From: DATFVJ01 sp035517695
Lineage (GTDB): Bacteria > Actinomycetota > Actinomycetes > Streptosporangiales > Streptosporangiaceae
Assembly: GCA_035517695.1 (NCBI GenBank)
Contig: DATIYI010000267.1
Location: 1-64,000, forward strand
Reading direction: 5' to 3'
Length of the DNA stretch: 64,000 nt
Part shown: in pieces, positions 35,703 through 43,873 of the stretch
Position numbering within the stretch: the stretch's first letter is position 1
How the letters are laid out: each line of letters starts with the position of its first letter
The notes under the pieces: generated by a model
Told to the model about the DNA's origin: nothing
Database searches by the model: none
What the model saw: only the letters and a program-made list of their open reading frames with translations
Translations under genes and position numbers: made by a program

Positions 35703-36161
35703 TCAGATCTGGCCGCCGGTTTTGGCCGGTATGACCGCGACGATCGCGTTGCTGATGGCGACGAGGAGGGGACCAGCGGGGGCGTAGCTGGCCGGGATGG
35801 TGAGCTCCACGTAGGCTTCGCGCCCGACTTCGATGAACTGCGTCGGCGTGGCCGCGCCTGGCGGCTGAGGAAACCAGGACACGCCGTTCACCACGGTGAG
35901 TTCCGCCGTCGGGGTGAGCGCCGCCGGCAGCGGCACACCGCAGCGCAACGTGACAGGCGGGTTTCCCCACGCGACGGTGAGCGAGGAGCCCGGGCGCACG
36001 GCCCGGCGCGGATGGCCGCCCAGACGTGCGGGGAGCGTCCGGGTGAGCGCCGCGCAGTACCTGCTCGCCGCCGGCGCCGGGCGGGGTGGGACAAGCCGGA
36101 CCGCCGCGTCACCGTGACCCGCCCCACCGGAGGCGCAACCTGTGAGCAGCACGCAGGCCAT
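35703..36161 (-). CDS. DUF3515 lipoprotein
   Basis: About 152 residues of a DUF3515 protein: YCAALTRTLPARLGG, RPGSSLTVAWGNPPVTLRCG and FIEVGREAYVELTIPASY. A lipobox (LLTGCAS) puts the mature Cys at residue 9, which leaves almost no signal peptide from ATG 36161. The frame is open upstream to the lrp stop and encodes a hydrophobic stretch (LPGLTAAAGIMACVLLTGC), but has no ATG, GTG or TTG. A non-standard start such as CTG is therefore likely. The product would be a membrane-anchored extracytoplasmic protein of unknown function. Confidence 0.85.
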   Translation of the reverse strand: MACVLLTGCASGGAGHGDAAVRLVPPRPAPAASRYCAALTRTLPARLGGHPRRAVRPGSSLTVAWGNPPVTLRCGVPLPAALTPTAELTVVNGVSWFPQPPGAATPTQFIEVGREAYVELTIPASYAPAGPLLVAISNAIVAVIPAKTGGQI

Positions 36162-36245
36162 TATCCCCGCGGCGGCCGTCAGCCCGGGGAGCGTGCCCCT
36201 GGCCTGCGTTGATTGCGCTGGGTCGCGCGGCAGCGTGACGGCGCC

Positions 36246-36479
36246 TCAGATGTGCACTATGGGGCAGGTCAGGGTGCGCGTGATGCCATCGACGACCTGT
36301 ATCTGCGCGACCACCAGCTTGCCGAGATCATCGACGTTGGTCGCCTCTGCACGCACAATGACGTCGTAGGGGCCCGTCACGTCCTCGGCCTGGGTAACGC
36401 CAGGGATCTTGCCGATCCGGGTGGCTACGTCGGCTGCCTTGCCGACTTCGGTCTGGATGAGGATGTAGGCCTGGACCAT
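36246..36479 (-). CDS. Lrp/AsnC-type ligand-binding (RAM) domain protein
   Basis: A 77-residue stand-alone RAM domain: MVQAYILIQTEVGKAADVAT, GVTQAEDVTGPYDVIVRAEA and QVVDGITRTLTCPIVHI. There is no DNA-binding domain. A GGGAGGACGTC before ATG 36479 fixes the start. Such proteins bind amino acids or modulate full-length Lrp proteins. The position between DUF3515 and thiL is conserved in Streptomyces. Confidence 0.93.
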   Translation of the reverse strand: MVQAYILIQTEVGKAADVATRIGKIPGVTQAEDVTGPYDVIVRAEATNVDDLGKLVVAQIQVVDGITRTLTCPIVHI

Positions 36480-36509
36480 GACGTCCTCCCAGGGGCGGAG
36501 TAGACCAGA

Positions 36510-37697
36510 GTGACCACTAACCCGAAACGCCACGCTACCGTAGAGCCCCGGCTGGTAGGCGCGCTGGGGCTAAGGCGCCCGCCGGGCGGGCGGATATTCG
36601 CGCGGCGGGGCCGCTTTCTGGAGGTTCATATCACGATCGGAGAGCTTGGCGAATTCGGTTTGATCGCCCGGATGTCTGCCGGGCTGCTGCCGAACAGTTA
36701 CGTCCTCTTGGGCGTCGGGGATGACGCCGCGGTGCTGAGCACGCCGGACCGTCGGGTGGTCGCGACCACCGATCTGCTGGTCGAGGGACAGCATTTCCGC
36801 CGTGACTGGTCGGGCCCGCATGACGTCGGCCACAAGGCAGGGGCGCGCAGCCTCGCCGACGTCGCCGCGATGGGCGCGGTGGCCACCGGATTGCTCGTGG
36901 CGTTTGCCGCTCCCCCACAGCTCCCGGTGAGCTGGGCAGACGAGTTCGCCGCCGGGCTCGCCGCCGAGTGCGCGCGCGGCGGCGCGGCCGTCGTCGGCGG
37001 TGATGTCGCGGCGGCAGAAAAGATCATGATTGCGGTGACGGCGCTCGGCGACCTGGAAGGCCGCTCACCTGTGTGCCGCTCGGGCGCTCGCCGGGGCGAC
37101 GTGGTCGCGGTCGCCGGGGCGCTCGGTCATTCCGCCGCCGGCCTGGCGCTGCTCGATCACGGCTTGACCGGCCCGGAGGAACTGCTCGCCGCGCACCGGC
37201 GCCCGCAGCCTTCGTACGACGCGGGTCCGGAGGCGGCTAGGTGCGGTGCCACCGCGATGATCGATGTCAGTGATGGGCTGCTCGCCGACCTCGGCCATGT
37301 GGCCGAAGCGAGCGGGGTGGTGATCGACCTGACCTCCGCCCTGCTGCCCGACAGCCGCCCGCTCAGCGTGGCGGCTGAATTGGTCATAACGGCTGCCGCT
37401 GGCCGGCCCTGGCCTCGTTCGGTGTCCCGAGCCGAGCGGCAAGGACGGGCCCGGGCAGGCGTTTGCGCTGTCGACTGGATGCTGACCGGGGGAGAGGATC
37501 ACGCGTTCGCCGCCGCGTTCCCGCCTGACGTCAACCTGCCCGCACGCTGGACGGTCATCGGGCATGTCGGGGCACGAGATGTCGGGGCACGAGATGTCGG
37601 GGCACAGGGAAGGACGCAGGGCATGGACACGTCTCCCGGGGTCCTGGTAGATGGACAGCGATACCAGCACAGGGCAGGCTGGGAGCATTTCCGCTGA
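36510..37697 (+). CDS. thiL: Thiamine-monophosphate kinase
   Basis: A ThiL of up to 395 residues, making thiamine diphosphate from the monophosphate. Motifs: GELGEFGLIARM, LLGVGDDAAVLSTPDRRVVATTDLLVEG, MGAVATGLLVAF and AMIDVSDGLLADLGHVAEAS. Homology begins near ITIGELGEFG, but no standard start codon lies close to it, so GTG 36510 is the nearest formal start, or ATC/ATT is used after GGAGG at 36618. The C terminus carries a triplicated 15-bp sequence (VGARDVGARDVGAQ). Confidence 0.93.
   Translation: MTTNPKRHATVEPRLVGALGLRRPPGGRIFARRGRFLEVHITIGELGEFGLIARMSAGLLPNSYVLLGVGDDAAVLSTPDRRVVATTDLLVEGQHFRRDWSGPHDVGHKAGARSLADVAAMGAVATGLLVAFAAPPQLPVSWADEFAAGLAAECARGGAAVVGGDVAAAEKIMIAVTALGDLEGRSPVCRSGARRGDVVAVAGALGHSAAGLALLDHGLTGPEELLAAHRRPQPSYDAGPEAARCGATAMIDVSDGLLADLGHVAEASGVVIDLTSALLPDSRPLSVAAELVITAAAGRPWPRSVSRAERQGRARAGVCAVDWMLTGGEDHAFAAAFPPDVNLPARWTVIGHVGARDVGARDVGAQGRTQGMDTSPGVLVDGQRYQHRAGWEHFR
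37564..37608. repeat. Three-copy 15-bp tandem repeat in thiL
   Basis: ATGTCGGGGCACGAG occurs at 37564, 37579 and, with a changed end, 37594. It encodes GARDV-type pentapeptides inserted near the ThiL C terminus. In-frame unit length keeps the gene open. Confidence 0.9.
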
Positions 37698-37759
37698 TTT
37701 ATTCTGTAACGTTCGCGTTTGCTAGCCGTGAACACCACTTGCTTGGTATAAATCGCCCG

Positions 37760-38455
37760 ATGCACCGAATCCGCTGGCGTAGCAGCCGGGTCACGCCTGC
37801 CCACCGCCGAACGGTCACGGCACATGCCGAGATGGCTGGTGGGCGCGCGCCCGGTGGCGGTTCATTGCGCCGGTTGATCGTGACGCCGACGTTCGTGTTC
37901 AGCGCCAGTATCTTGACCATGGCCCTATTGGCCTTTGGCACCACCCAGACGGTTTTCACATTCAGCAGTTCGCATCCGAGCCGGAACTGCGCGGCCGACA
38001 GATGCGCGCGTCACAGCGCGGGCCACACCGCCGACGCGAGGACCTCGGGCGCCGGCGCTGCCCGCCGCAGCGCGTCGCCGTTACCGTCGTCGTCACCGTC
38101 ACCGGGCCGGGTCATCTCAGGATCTTCGCCGCCGCGGGCAAGGATCCATATCAGCTACCACACGATGCCGTCCGCGGCTGGCGGTTTCGTCGCGGAGATT
38201 GCCATCGCTGACCATGGCGGCTCACCTGACGGCCACTGGTGGCTCTCCGTCAGGCTGCCGGGCGTCCGGATCGCCTGGATGGCCAACGCGACCTGGCACG
38301 CCGGAAGCGATGGCAGCGTGATCATTGAGCCGCTGGGCCAGGCCGGCCAGCTGCGTAAGGGTACGACAGTCGCGGTCACTTTCGCCGGAGCCGGCCACGC
38401 AGGCGTCCCTTCAGCCTGCCTGTTCGACGGTGCGCGCTGCCACGTCAGTGGCTGA
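37760..38455 (+). CDS. Secreted or anchored protein with CBM2-like domain
   Basis: About 231 residues. One hydrophobic helix (FVFSASILTMALLAFG) lies near residues 43-60 after a basic N terminus, then a Ser/Pro/Arg-rich linker. The last 105 residues resemble a carbohydrate-binding module 2: IHISYHTMPSAAGGFVAEIA, SPDGHWWLSVRLPGVRIAWM, and a closing pair of cysteines (SACLFDGARCHV). There is no catalytic domain, so it probably binds polysaccharide at the cell surface. The start is uncertain. It begins 63 bp after thiL. Confidence 0.65.
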   Translation: MHRIRWRSSRVTPAHRRTVTAHAEMAGGRAPGGGSLRRLIVTPTFVFSASILTMALLAFGTTQTVFTFSSSHPSRNCAADRCARHSAGHTADARTSGAGAARRSASPLPSSSPSPGRVISGSSPPRARIHISYHTMPSAAGGFVAEIAIADHGGSPDGHWWLSVRLPGVRIAWMANATWHAGSDGSVIIEPLGQAGQLRKGTTVAVTFAGAGHAGVPSACLFDGARCHVSG

Positions 38456-38603
38456 CCGGCCGTGCTGGCTGACCGGCCGTGCTGGCTGACCGGCCGTGCT
38501 GGCTGACCGGCCGTGCTGGCTGACCGGCCGTGCTGGCTGACCGGCCGTGCTGGCTGACCGGCCGTGCTGGCTGACCGCCCGTGCTGGCTGACCGCCCGTG
38601 TCA
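38451..38603. repeat. Nine-copy 17-bp tandem repeat at the end of the CBM2-like gene
   Basis: GCTGACCGGCCGTGCTG recurs exactly every 17 bp from 38451 to 38587; the first seven are identical and the last two have GCCC for GGCC. The first copy contains the TGA stop of the CBM2-like gene, and the array ends at the stop of the iolB relic. As 17 is not a multiple of 3, all three frames run through it, creating spurious open frames on both strands. Confidence 0.95.
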
Positions 38604-38962
38604 CCGTCCAGCCGGCTGGCCGCCCTGCTGTACCCAGGCATGCGCAGGGTCAAGGTACGGGATCATCTCGCGGCCCTCGCCTGCCATCGCCCACAGGTAG
38701 TAGAGCCGGTAACCGGCTGCGCCACGACTGGGTGATATCCGGAACGGATCGCGACCGCGTCGCCGTCGCGGACACTGCGGCAGGATTCCCCTTCCGCACC
38801 GTACCGAAGCCGCACGCCGAAGCCGCCAGGGGGATCGACCTTGAACAGGTAGACCTCCTCCAGCTTGACCTCACGCGGCGGCTCGTGCGTGTCGTGTTTG
38901 TGCGGCGGATAGGAGGACCAGTTCCCTGGCGCGTTGATGGTCTCGCCAAGCAGCAGCCGAGA
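38601..38962 (-). pseudogene. iolB: iolB relic (5-deoxy-glucuronate isomerase)
   Basis: On the minus strand this reads the C-terminal half of IolB: LLLGETINAPGNWSSYPPHK, HDTHEPPREVKLEEVYLFKV, DPPGGFGVRLRYGAEGESCR and RSGYHPVVA. At about 38718 one base is missing and the homology resumes in the next frame as AGYRLYYLWAMAGEGREMIP and YLDPAHAWV. An in-frame TGA precedes the first block and the N-terminal half of the family (about 150 residues) is absent. The product would have acted in myo-inositol breakdown. No other iol genes are in the window. Confidence 0.85.
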
Positions 38963-39254
38963 TCAGGTCCGTCCGCCGATCCGACCATTCGGGCTCGCCT
39001 GGTATCGACGGCGCCACGAGGGTGCGTCGCTTCGTCAATGGGCTCCTCCTTGCTCGGTGTAACCGGCTGGCCGCCGGGCTGAGCGCTGTCCGCCCGGGTT
39101 GCGGCGTGACCTGCCGGGCGACTGCTCGTCCATGATGCCGCCCGGTGACCTACCAGGCCTCCGCATAGCGTGACCAATGCCCGCGCCGCCCGCACCCACC
39201 AAGATCCACTGGACAACGCCCCTGGCCGCGTCCGCGTCATGGGCGTTTCGCATG

Positions 39255-40028
39255 CTAACGGGGTGGGCGAAGCCGCAGGCCGGACATGCCGCCGTCCACG
39301 GCGAGGATCGTTCCTGTGGTGGCGCTGGCCAGTGGGCTAGCCAGGTAGGCGATTGCGGCGGCCACCTCCTCGGCGCTCACCAGGCGGCCGATGGGCTGGC
39401 GTGCGGCGAGCGCGGCGCGCTCCGCCGCCGGGTCGGGTGCCGCGTCGAGCAATCTCGCGACCCAGGGCGTGTCCGCCGTTCCCGGCGCGACGCAGTTGAC
39501 CCTAATACCCTCGCTGACATGATCGGCGGCCATGGCGAGGGTGAGTGCGAGCACCGCTCCCTTCGTCGCGGCGTAGAGCGCGCGTCTGGGCAGGCCGGCG
39601 GTCGCCGCGATCGAGCAGGTGTTCACGATCGCGGCTTGGCCGCGGTGCCGCGCTGCCTCGCGCAGCTGCGGCAGGGCCGCCCTCGCGACCCGGGCCATGC
39701 CGAACACGTTGACGTCGAAGACCAGCCGCCACTCGTCGTCCTCGTTGTCCTCGACCGTGCCGGCCGCGCCGATTCCGGCGTTGTTCACCAGGATGTCGAG
39801 GCCGCCGAATGCGGCGGCGACCTCGGCGATCGCCGACCGCACGCCTGCGTCGTCTGTCACGTCCGCCCTGACCGCGCGCAGCCCCCCCGCGGCCCTTGTC
39901 GCCCCCGAAATGTCGCGGTCGAGCACGGTTACCCGCGCGCCGCGGGCGGCGAGCAGGCGCGCCGTGGCCAGGCCGATTCCCGACGCCCCGCCGGTGACGA
40001 CCGCCGTGCGGCCGCCGAATTCGCTCAT
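39255..40028 (-). CDS. Short-chain dehydrogenase/reductase
   Basis: A 257-residue classical SDR from ATG 40028 (MSEFGGRTAVVTGGASGIGL). Cofactor motif TGGASGIG, NNAGIG, catalytic SIAATAGLPRRALYAATKGA (Y-x3-K) and GTILAVDGGMSGL at the end. The acidic residue after the second strand (VTVLDRDI) suggests NAD preference. Substrate unknown. Sits beside the iolB relic and divergent from an FAD oxidoreductase. Confidence 0.9.
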   Translation of the reverse strand: MSEFGGRTAVVTGGASGIGLATARLLAARGARVTVLDRDISGATRAAGGLRAVRADVTDDAGVRSAIAEVAAAFGGLDILVNNAGIGAAGTVEDNEDDEWRLVFDVNVFGMARVARAALPQLREAARHRGQAAIVNTCSIAATAGLPRRALYAATKGAVLALTLAMAADHVSEGIRVNCVAPGTADTPWVARLLDAAPDPAAERAALAARQPIGRLVSAEEVAAAIAYLASPLASATTGTILAVDGGMSGLRLRPPR

Positions 40029-40271
40029 ATCCGTGGTCTGCCTTTCTGCCGCGCCTGCTGACCAGCGTGCCCTGGGCGCGCCGCGATGATGGGGCGACAG
40101 CGGTGAGGGTGGAAAGATCGGATCTGCCCACACGTGATCGAATGCGTGCAGCTCCGGCGTACCCGCCGTGCCGCGACGCAATGCGGGATACAGGCCGCGC
40201 CCACGCGGCGACAGCAGCGCCACGGCAACGGCGGCAGGCGGCGGGCTCTGGCAGCAGTCAGAATGGTGGTT

Positions 40272-41423
40272 ATGACGATAAGCAGCGCCATCTGGCGTGA
40301 TCAGCTCGCCCCTGGTGAGCGGGCCGCGCTCGGCCGCGGTGCGGGCTTCATCCCCGACACCAGGCCGGACGTGCTGATCGTCGGCGGCGGCATCGTCGGC
40401 GCTGCCACCGCCATGGCGTGCCGTGCGGCCGGGCTCGGCTCGGTCCTGCTGATCGAGGCCGGCCAACTGGGCTCCGGTGCGACCGGTGGTGCCGCCGGCC
40501 TGCTAACTCCCGAGATCCGCGAGTGGAGCGATCCCGGGCCCTTCGCGGACCTCGCCCGCGCCAGCCTCGAGCACTGGAAGGACCTCGAACTGAGCCACCC
40601 GGGTGGCGTCGGCTTGATCCACCTTGACTGGATCGGCCTCGTTCCTGATCCGGACAGCTTCGCGCCTCATCAGCCGCCGGTCATCGAGTGGCTCATGCCA
40701 GCCCAGGTGCGCGACCGTGTTCCTGGTCTTGCGCTGCCGATGGCCGCTGCCCTGATCCGCCATCAGGCTCGCGTCAATCCGCTCCGTGCCATCACCCGGC
40801 TGACCGCGCCGCTGCCGGACATCGCGACAGGGGTGGCAGCCCTCTCCGTGACGATCCGCGGCGGCCGCGTGGTCACCCTCGGCACGTCGGCCGGCGATAT
40901 CCACCCTGGCGTGGTTGTGTTCGCCACCGGCCGACCGCCTGTGCTCGATGGCCTCCCGCTCGATGTGCCGTCCGACATGGTCAAGGGGCACCTGCTGGTG
41001 ACAGAGCCGGTTGCCGCGCGGCTGCCAGGCACGGTGGCGCCGGTAGCGACGCAACTGGAGGACGGGCGGCTGCTTGTCGGCGGGACCTTCGACATGGGGG
41101 ACGAGAGCCCGTCATTGCGGCCGCAGGTGATCGAAGCGATCCTGGGCGGTCTTTACGCCGCTCTGCCTGCACTTGAGGGTGTCGGCGTCTCCCATCAGTG
41201 GTGCTGCTTCAGGCCTCGCCATCCCGACGGGCACCCAGTGATCGATAAAGTGCCCGGCGTCGCCAACGCCTGGTTCACCTCAGGGCATTTCCGTACCGGC
41301 ATCCTCATGGCGCCGGTCACGGCGCGGGCGCTCGTCCGGTGGATCGCCGCAGGCGAGGCGCCGGCTGAGGCACCGGCGTGGAGCAGCGCCAGGTTCACCC
41401 GCTGGGCAGATCGCCACCACTGA
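40272..41423 (+). CDS. FAD-dependent oxidoreductase (DAO/ThiO type)
   Basis: About 383 residues from ATG 40272 (MTISSAIWRDQ). FAD-binding DVLIVGGGIVGAATAMACRA, then GATGGAAGLLTPEIREWSD, VVVFATGRPPVLDGLP, and C-terminal CFRPRHPDGHPVIDKVPGV with WFTSGHFRTGILMAPVTARA. This pattern is that of D-amino-acid oxidase/glycine oxidase-like enzymes that deaminate amino acids or amines. Substrate cannot be read. No strong ribosome binding site is visible; ATG 40263 is an alternative start. Confidence 0.85.
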   Translation: MTISSAIWRDQLAPGERAALGRGAGFIPDTRPDVLIVGGGIVGAATAMACRAAGLGSVLLIEAGQLGSGATGGAAGLLTPEIREWSDPGPFADLARASLEHWKDLELSHPGGVGLIHLDWIGLVPDPDSFAPHQPPVIEWLMPAQVRDRVPGLALPMAAALIRHQARVNPLRAITRLTAPLPDIATGVAALSVTIRGGRVVTLGTSAGDIHPGVVVFATGRPPVLDGLPLDVPSDMVKGHLLVTEPVAARLPGTVAPVATQLEDGRLLVGGTFDMGDESPSLRPQVIEAILGGLYAALPALEGVGVSHQWCCFRPRHPDGHPVIDKVPGVANAWFTSGHFRTGILMAPVTARALVRWIAAGEAPAEAPAWSSARFTRWADRHH

Positions 41424-41444
41424 CCACTATCGAGGACCCAGCAG

Positions 41445-41472
41445 GCCACGCCGCGCTCAGCCGCGGCGTGGC
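41445..41472. terminator. Hairpin between convergent FAD oxidase and ABC permease genes
   Basis: Perfect 11-bp stem GCCACGCCGCG / CGCGGCGTGGC with a 6-base loop. It starts 22 bp after the oxidoreductase stop and overlaps the last codons of the permease gene, so it can terminate the plus-strand transcript. Confidence 0.7.
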
Positions 41473-42227
41473 TCCCAGCTGAAGTAACGTATCGCGAGCA
41501 ACATTCCTGCCAGGCCCCAGATGGCGACGACGAGGACGTCGGGCCAGTGGAACGGCGTGCCGAGGAAGCCCGCCTGCATGCCGTCCGCGAAGTGTTTGAC
41601 GGGGAAGATCCGGGCAATCCACAAAATCCAAGCAGGCGTGTTGCTGCCGAACGGAATGAAGATCCCGGACAGGAAGAGCAACGGCAGGATCGTGGCGTTG
41701 ACGATCGCGGCCGACGCGTCGGCGTTGGGAATCACGGCTGTGATCGCGAGCCCGAGGGCGCAGAAGCTCGCCGCCCCGACCACCAGCATGACAACGAAGC
41801 GCAGCAGCGTCACACCTGTCGGGATCGCGGCATCGTAGAAGGCCCGCCCGAACGCGGCCGTGATCACGACAAGCAGGACCGCGACTAGCATCGCGTGCAC
41901 TACCCTCGCGCCGAGATACACCGCGCTCGGCAGCGGCGTGCCGTTGGTCCGCTTCAGGATGCCGGCGTCCCGCTGGAAGGTCACCGCGATCGCGATGTTG
42001 CTGAAGCAGGCGGTGATGACCGCGAAGGCCGCCATCGCGGCCACGTAATAGGTGGCCTGGCTGACATTGCGGTCGCCGATGCGCACGGTGCCGTGACCGA
42101 GCAACTCGGTGAAGATCACCAGGAACATGAGGGGGAATGCGAACGTGAAGAAGGCGGAGGCCGGGTTTCGCCAGAACGCCTTGTTCACGTAGCGGACCTG
42201 GGAGAGCGTCAGCACCGAGGAGTTCAT
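41457..42227 (-). CDS. ABC-2 type export permease
   Basis: A 256-residue membrane protein with about six helices: FFTFAFPLMFLVIFTELLGH, YYVAAMAAFAVITACFSNIA, VVHAMLVAVLLVVITAAFG and LLRFVVMLVVGAASFCALGL. It has the ABC-2 signature near the C terminus (ILPLLFLSGIFIPFG, FPVKHFADGMQ). It pairs with the ATPase immediately upstream, overlapping by 4 bp. Drug or lipid export is usual for such DrrAB-like pairs, but the substrate is unknown. Confidence 0.9.
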   Translation of the reverse strand: MNSSVLTLSQVRYVNKAFWRNPASAFFTFAFPLMFLVIFTELLGHGTVRIGDRNVSQATYYVAAMAAFAVITACFSNIAIAVTFQRDAGILKRTNGTPLPSAVYLGARVVHAMLVAVLLVVITAAFGRAFYDAAIPTGVTLLRFVVMLVVGAASFCALGLAITAVIPNADASAAIVNATILPLLFLSGIFIPFGSNTPAWILWIARIFPVKHFADGMQAGFLGTPFHWPDVLVVAIWGLAGMLLAIRYFSWEPRRG

Positions 42228-43249
42228 CGCCGGCTCCTTCGCTGCCGCGGGGCGCTCTGGGCGGGCTGGTCTACGGCAGCCGGCCCGGTGAGGTCGAGAT
42301 AGATGTCCTCCAACGACGGCCGGATGATCTGCAGCCTGTCGAGGGCGACGTGCTGCTCGATGGCCCAGCCGGTAAGCCGATGCAGCGCCTCCGTCAGATC
42401 GTCGGGGGCGAACTCGGTGAATCCGCCCTCGGCGGATTCACCGGTGCTCCCGAGGGCGCCGGAAGGCTTGCCGGTTACGGCCCCGGTCAGATCGGCCGGC
42501 GGCACAGGCCCGTCCGGCAGCCGGTAGCGGATCCGCGCACGGACCATGTCACGGCCCGCGAGGGTGGCGGGCGTCCCCGCGGCGACGATTCGCCCCCCGG
42601 CGATGACCGCGACCCTGTCCGCCAGGTACTGCGCCTCGTCCATGAAGTGTGTGGTGAGTACGACGGTCTTGCCGAGCGACGCGAGATTCTTTACCACTTC
42701 CCACGCCTCACGCCGGGCGGACGGATCGAAGCCGGTTGTCGGCTCGTCGAGGAACAGTAGCTCAGGGTCGCCGGCGAGGCTGATAGCGACGTCGAGGCGG
42801 CGCTGCTGGCCACCGGACAGTTTCACGACCCGCACATCGCGCTTTTCCGTGAGGCCCACCAGTTCGATCACCTCGTCGACTGGTCGCGGGTGCGGGTAGT
42901 AACTCGAGTACATGGCGAGCGTTTCTGCGACGGTGAGATAGCCGTCGACCCCGGTGCTTTGCAGCACGATCCCGATCAGGGGCTTCAATGGCTGCCGCTG
43001 CCTGCCCGGGTCGTAACCAAGCACCATGACGGTGCCGTCGTCACGCGCACGGTATCCCTCAAGGATCTCGACGGTGGTGGTCTTGCCCGCGCCGTTGGGC
43101 CCGAGCAGCGCGAAGATCTCGCCGCGGCGGATCTCCAGATCGATGCCGTCGACGGCGCGAAGGTCCCCGTAGGACTTCCGCAGGCCGCGCACGTGCACGG
43201 CCGGAGCCGTTTGGTGAACCGCGCCGACTTTGTCAGGGGATGTCGTCAT
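42224..43249 (-). CDS. ABC transporter ATP-binding protein (DrrA type)
   Basis: About 341 residues from ATG 43249. Walker A LLGPNGAGKTTTVEIL, signature LSGGQQRRLDVAISLAGDPE, Walker B LLFLDEPTTGFDPSARR and switch His in VLTTHFMDEAQYLADR. The C-terminal extension is the DrrA-like regulatory region. Together with the permease it forms an exporter. A run of 14-bp repeats lies in the upstream region. Confidence 0.93.
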   Translation of the reverse strand: MTTSPDKVGAVHQTAPAVHVRGLRKSYGDLRAVDGIDLEIRRGEIFALLGPNGAGKTTTVEILEGYRARDDGTVMVLGYDPGRQRQPLKPLIGIVLQSTGVDGYLTVAETLAMYSSYYPHPRPVDEVIELVGLTEKRDVRVVKLSGGQQRRLDVAISLAGDPELLFLDEPTTGFDPSARREAWEVVKNLASLGKTVVLTTHFMDEAQYLADRVAVIAGGRIVAAGTPATLAGRDMVRARIRYRLPDGPVPPADLTGAVTGKPSGALGSTGESAEGGFTEFAPDDLTEALHRLTGWAIEQHVALDRLQIIRPSLEDIYLDLTGPAAVDQPAQSAPRQRRSRR

Positions 43250-43326
43250 AGCAAGCTGGCCTCCCCCGCCGCCGAACTCGGGCCCTGCGGTCGACGATGC
43301 CAATTCTGTGCGGCACGGTCAATTTC

Positions 43327-43394
43327 TTCACCGAGGGGTCTTCACCGAGGGGTCTTCACCGAGGGGTCTTAACCGAGCGGTCTTCACCGAGCGT
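43327..43394. repeat. Five-copy 14-bp tandem repeat upstream of the ABC exporter
   Basis: CTTCACCGAGGGGT occurs three times perfectly (43327, 43341, 43355), then CTTAACCGAGCGGT (43369) and CTTCACCGAGCG (43383). Two more GAGCGGTC-like words follow. It lies 78-145 bp above the ABC ATPase start, in its likely promoter. The gradient of divergence suggests growth from one end. Confidence 0.93.
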
Positions 43395-43507
43395 TAATGA
43401 GCGGTCAAGACGCCGACCCGGTTAACCAGCTGCGGTCAAGCCAGATCACGCTTTCAGCGGATCACGCCTGCAGGCGCCTAGAGACGAGAGGGACGAGAGG
43501 GGAAGGG

Positions 43508-43693
43508 TCAGCGGCTGACCTTTCCCGCCTTGATGCACGAGGTGCAGACGTTCAGCCGCTTCGGCGTGCGGCCGACGACGGCTCGAACGGTCTGGATGTT
43601 CGGGTTCCAGCGGCGGCGGCTGCGGCGGTGCGAGTGAGAGATCTTGTTGCCGAAGCCCGGACCCTTGCCACAGACGTCGCAGACGGAAGCCAC
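43508..43693 (-). CDS. rpmB: 50S ribosomal protein L28
   Basis: A 61-residue L28 from GTG 43693 (VASVCDVCGKGPGFGNKISH). It keeps the zinc-ribbon cysteines CDVC and CTSC, so this is the C+ form. Other motifs: RRRWNPNIQTVRAVV and TPKRLNVCTSCIKAGKV. In Streptomyces it lies between thiD and a DAK-domain gene before recG; neither neighbour is here. Confidence 0.95.
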   Translation of the reverse strand: MASVCDVCGKGPGFGNKISHSHRRSRRRWNPNIQTVRAVVGRTPKRLNVCTSCIKAGKVSR

Positions 43694-43873
43694 GGGAATC
43701 GCTCCAAATGGGTGCATGCACGGAAATGGTCAGCGCCCAGGACCGGCGATGTGGTCAGGGCAGTCGTAAGAGGGTAGCCGACGCGGTGCCCGCCGCGCGA
43801 ATCATGCCCATCCCGCGGCCATGACGGCGGCCCATGCCCGCTCCTGATCGGCGTCGGGGTATGCGGGGCGCCT

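Noticed and set aside
38564..39240. Open frames on both strands over the iolB region
   Set aside because: The minus-strand IolB homology with a frameshift explains this DNA better; the longer frames have no recognisable domain.
39035..39253. 72-codon minus-strand frame downstream of the SDR
   Set aside because: No family similarity, Arg/Gly/Pro-rich, and overlaps the region between two real or decayed genes.
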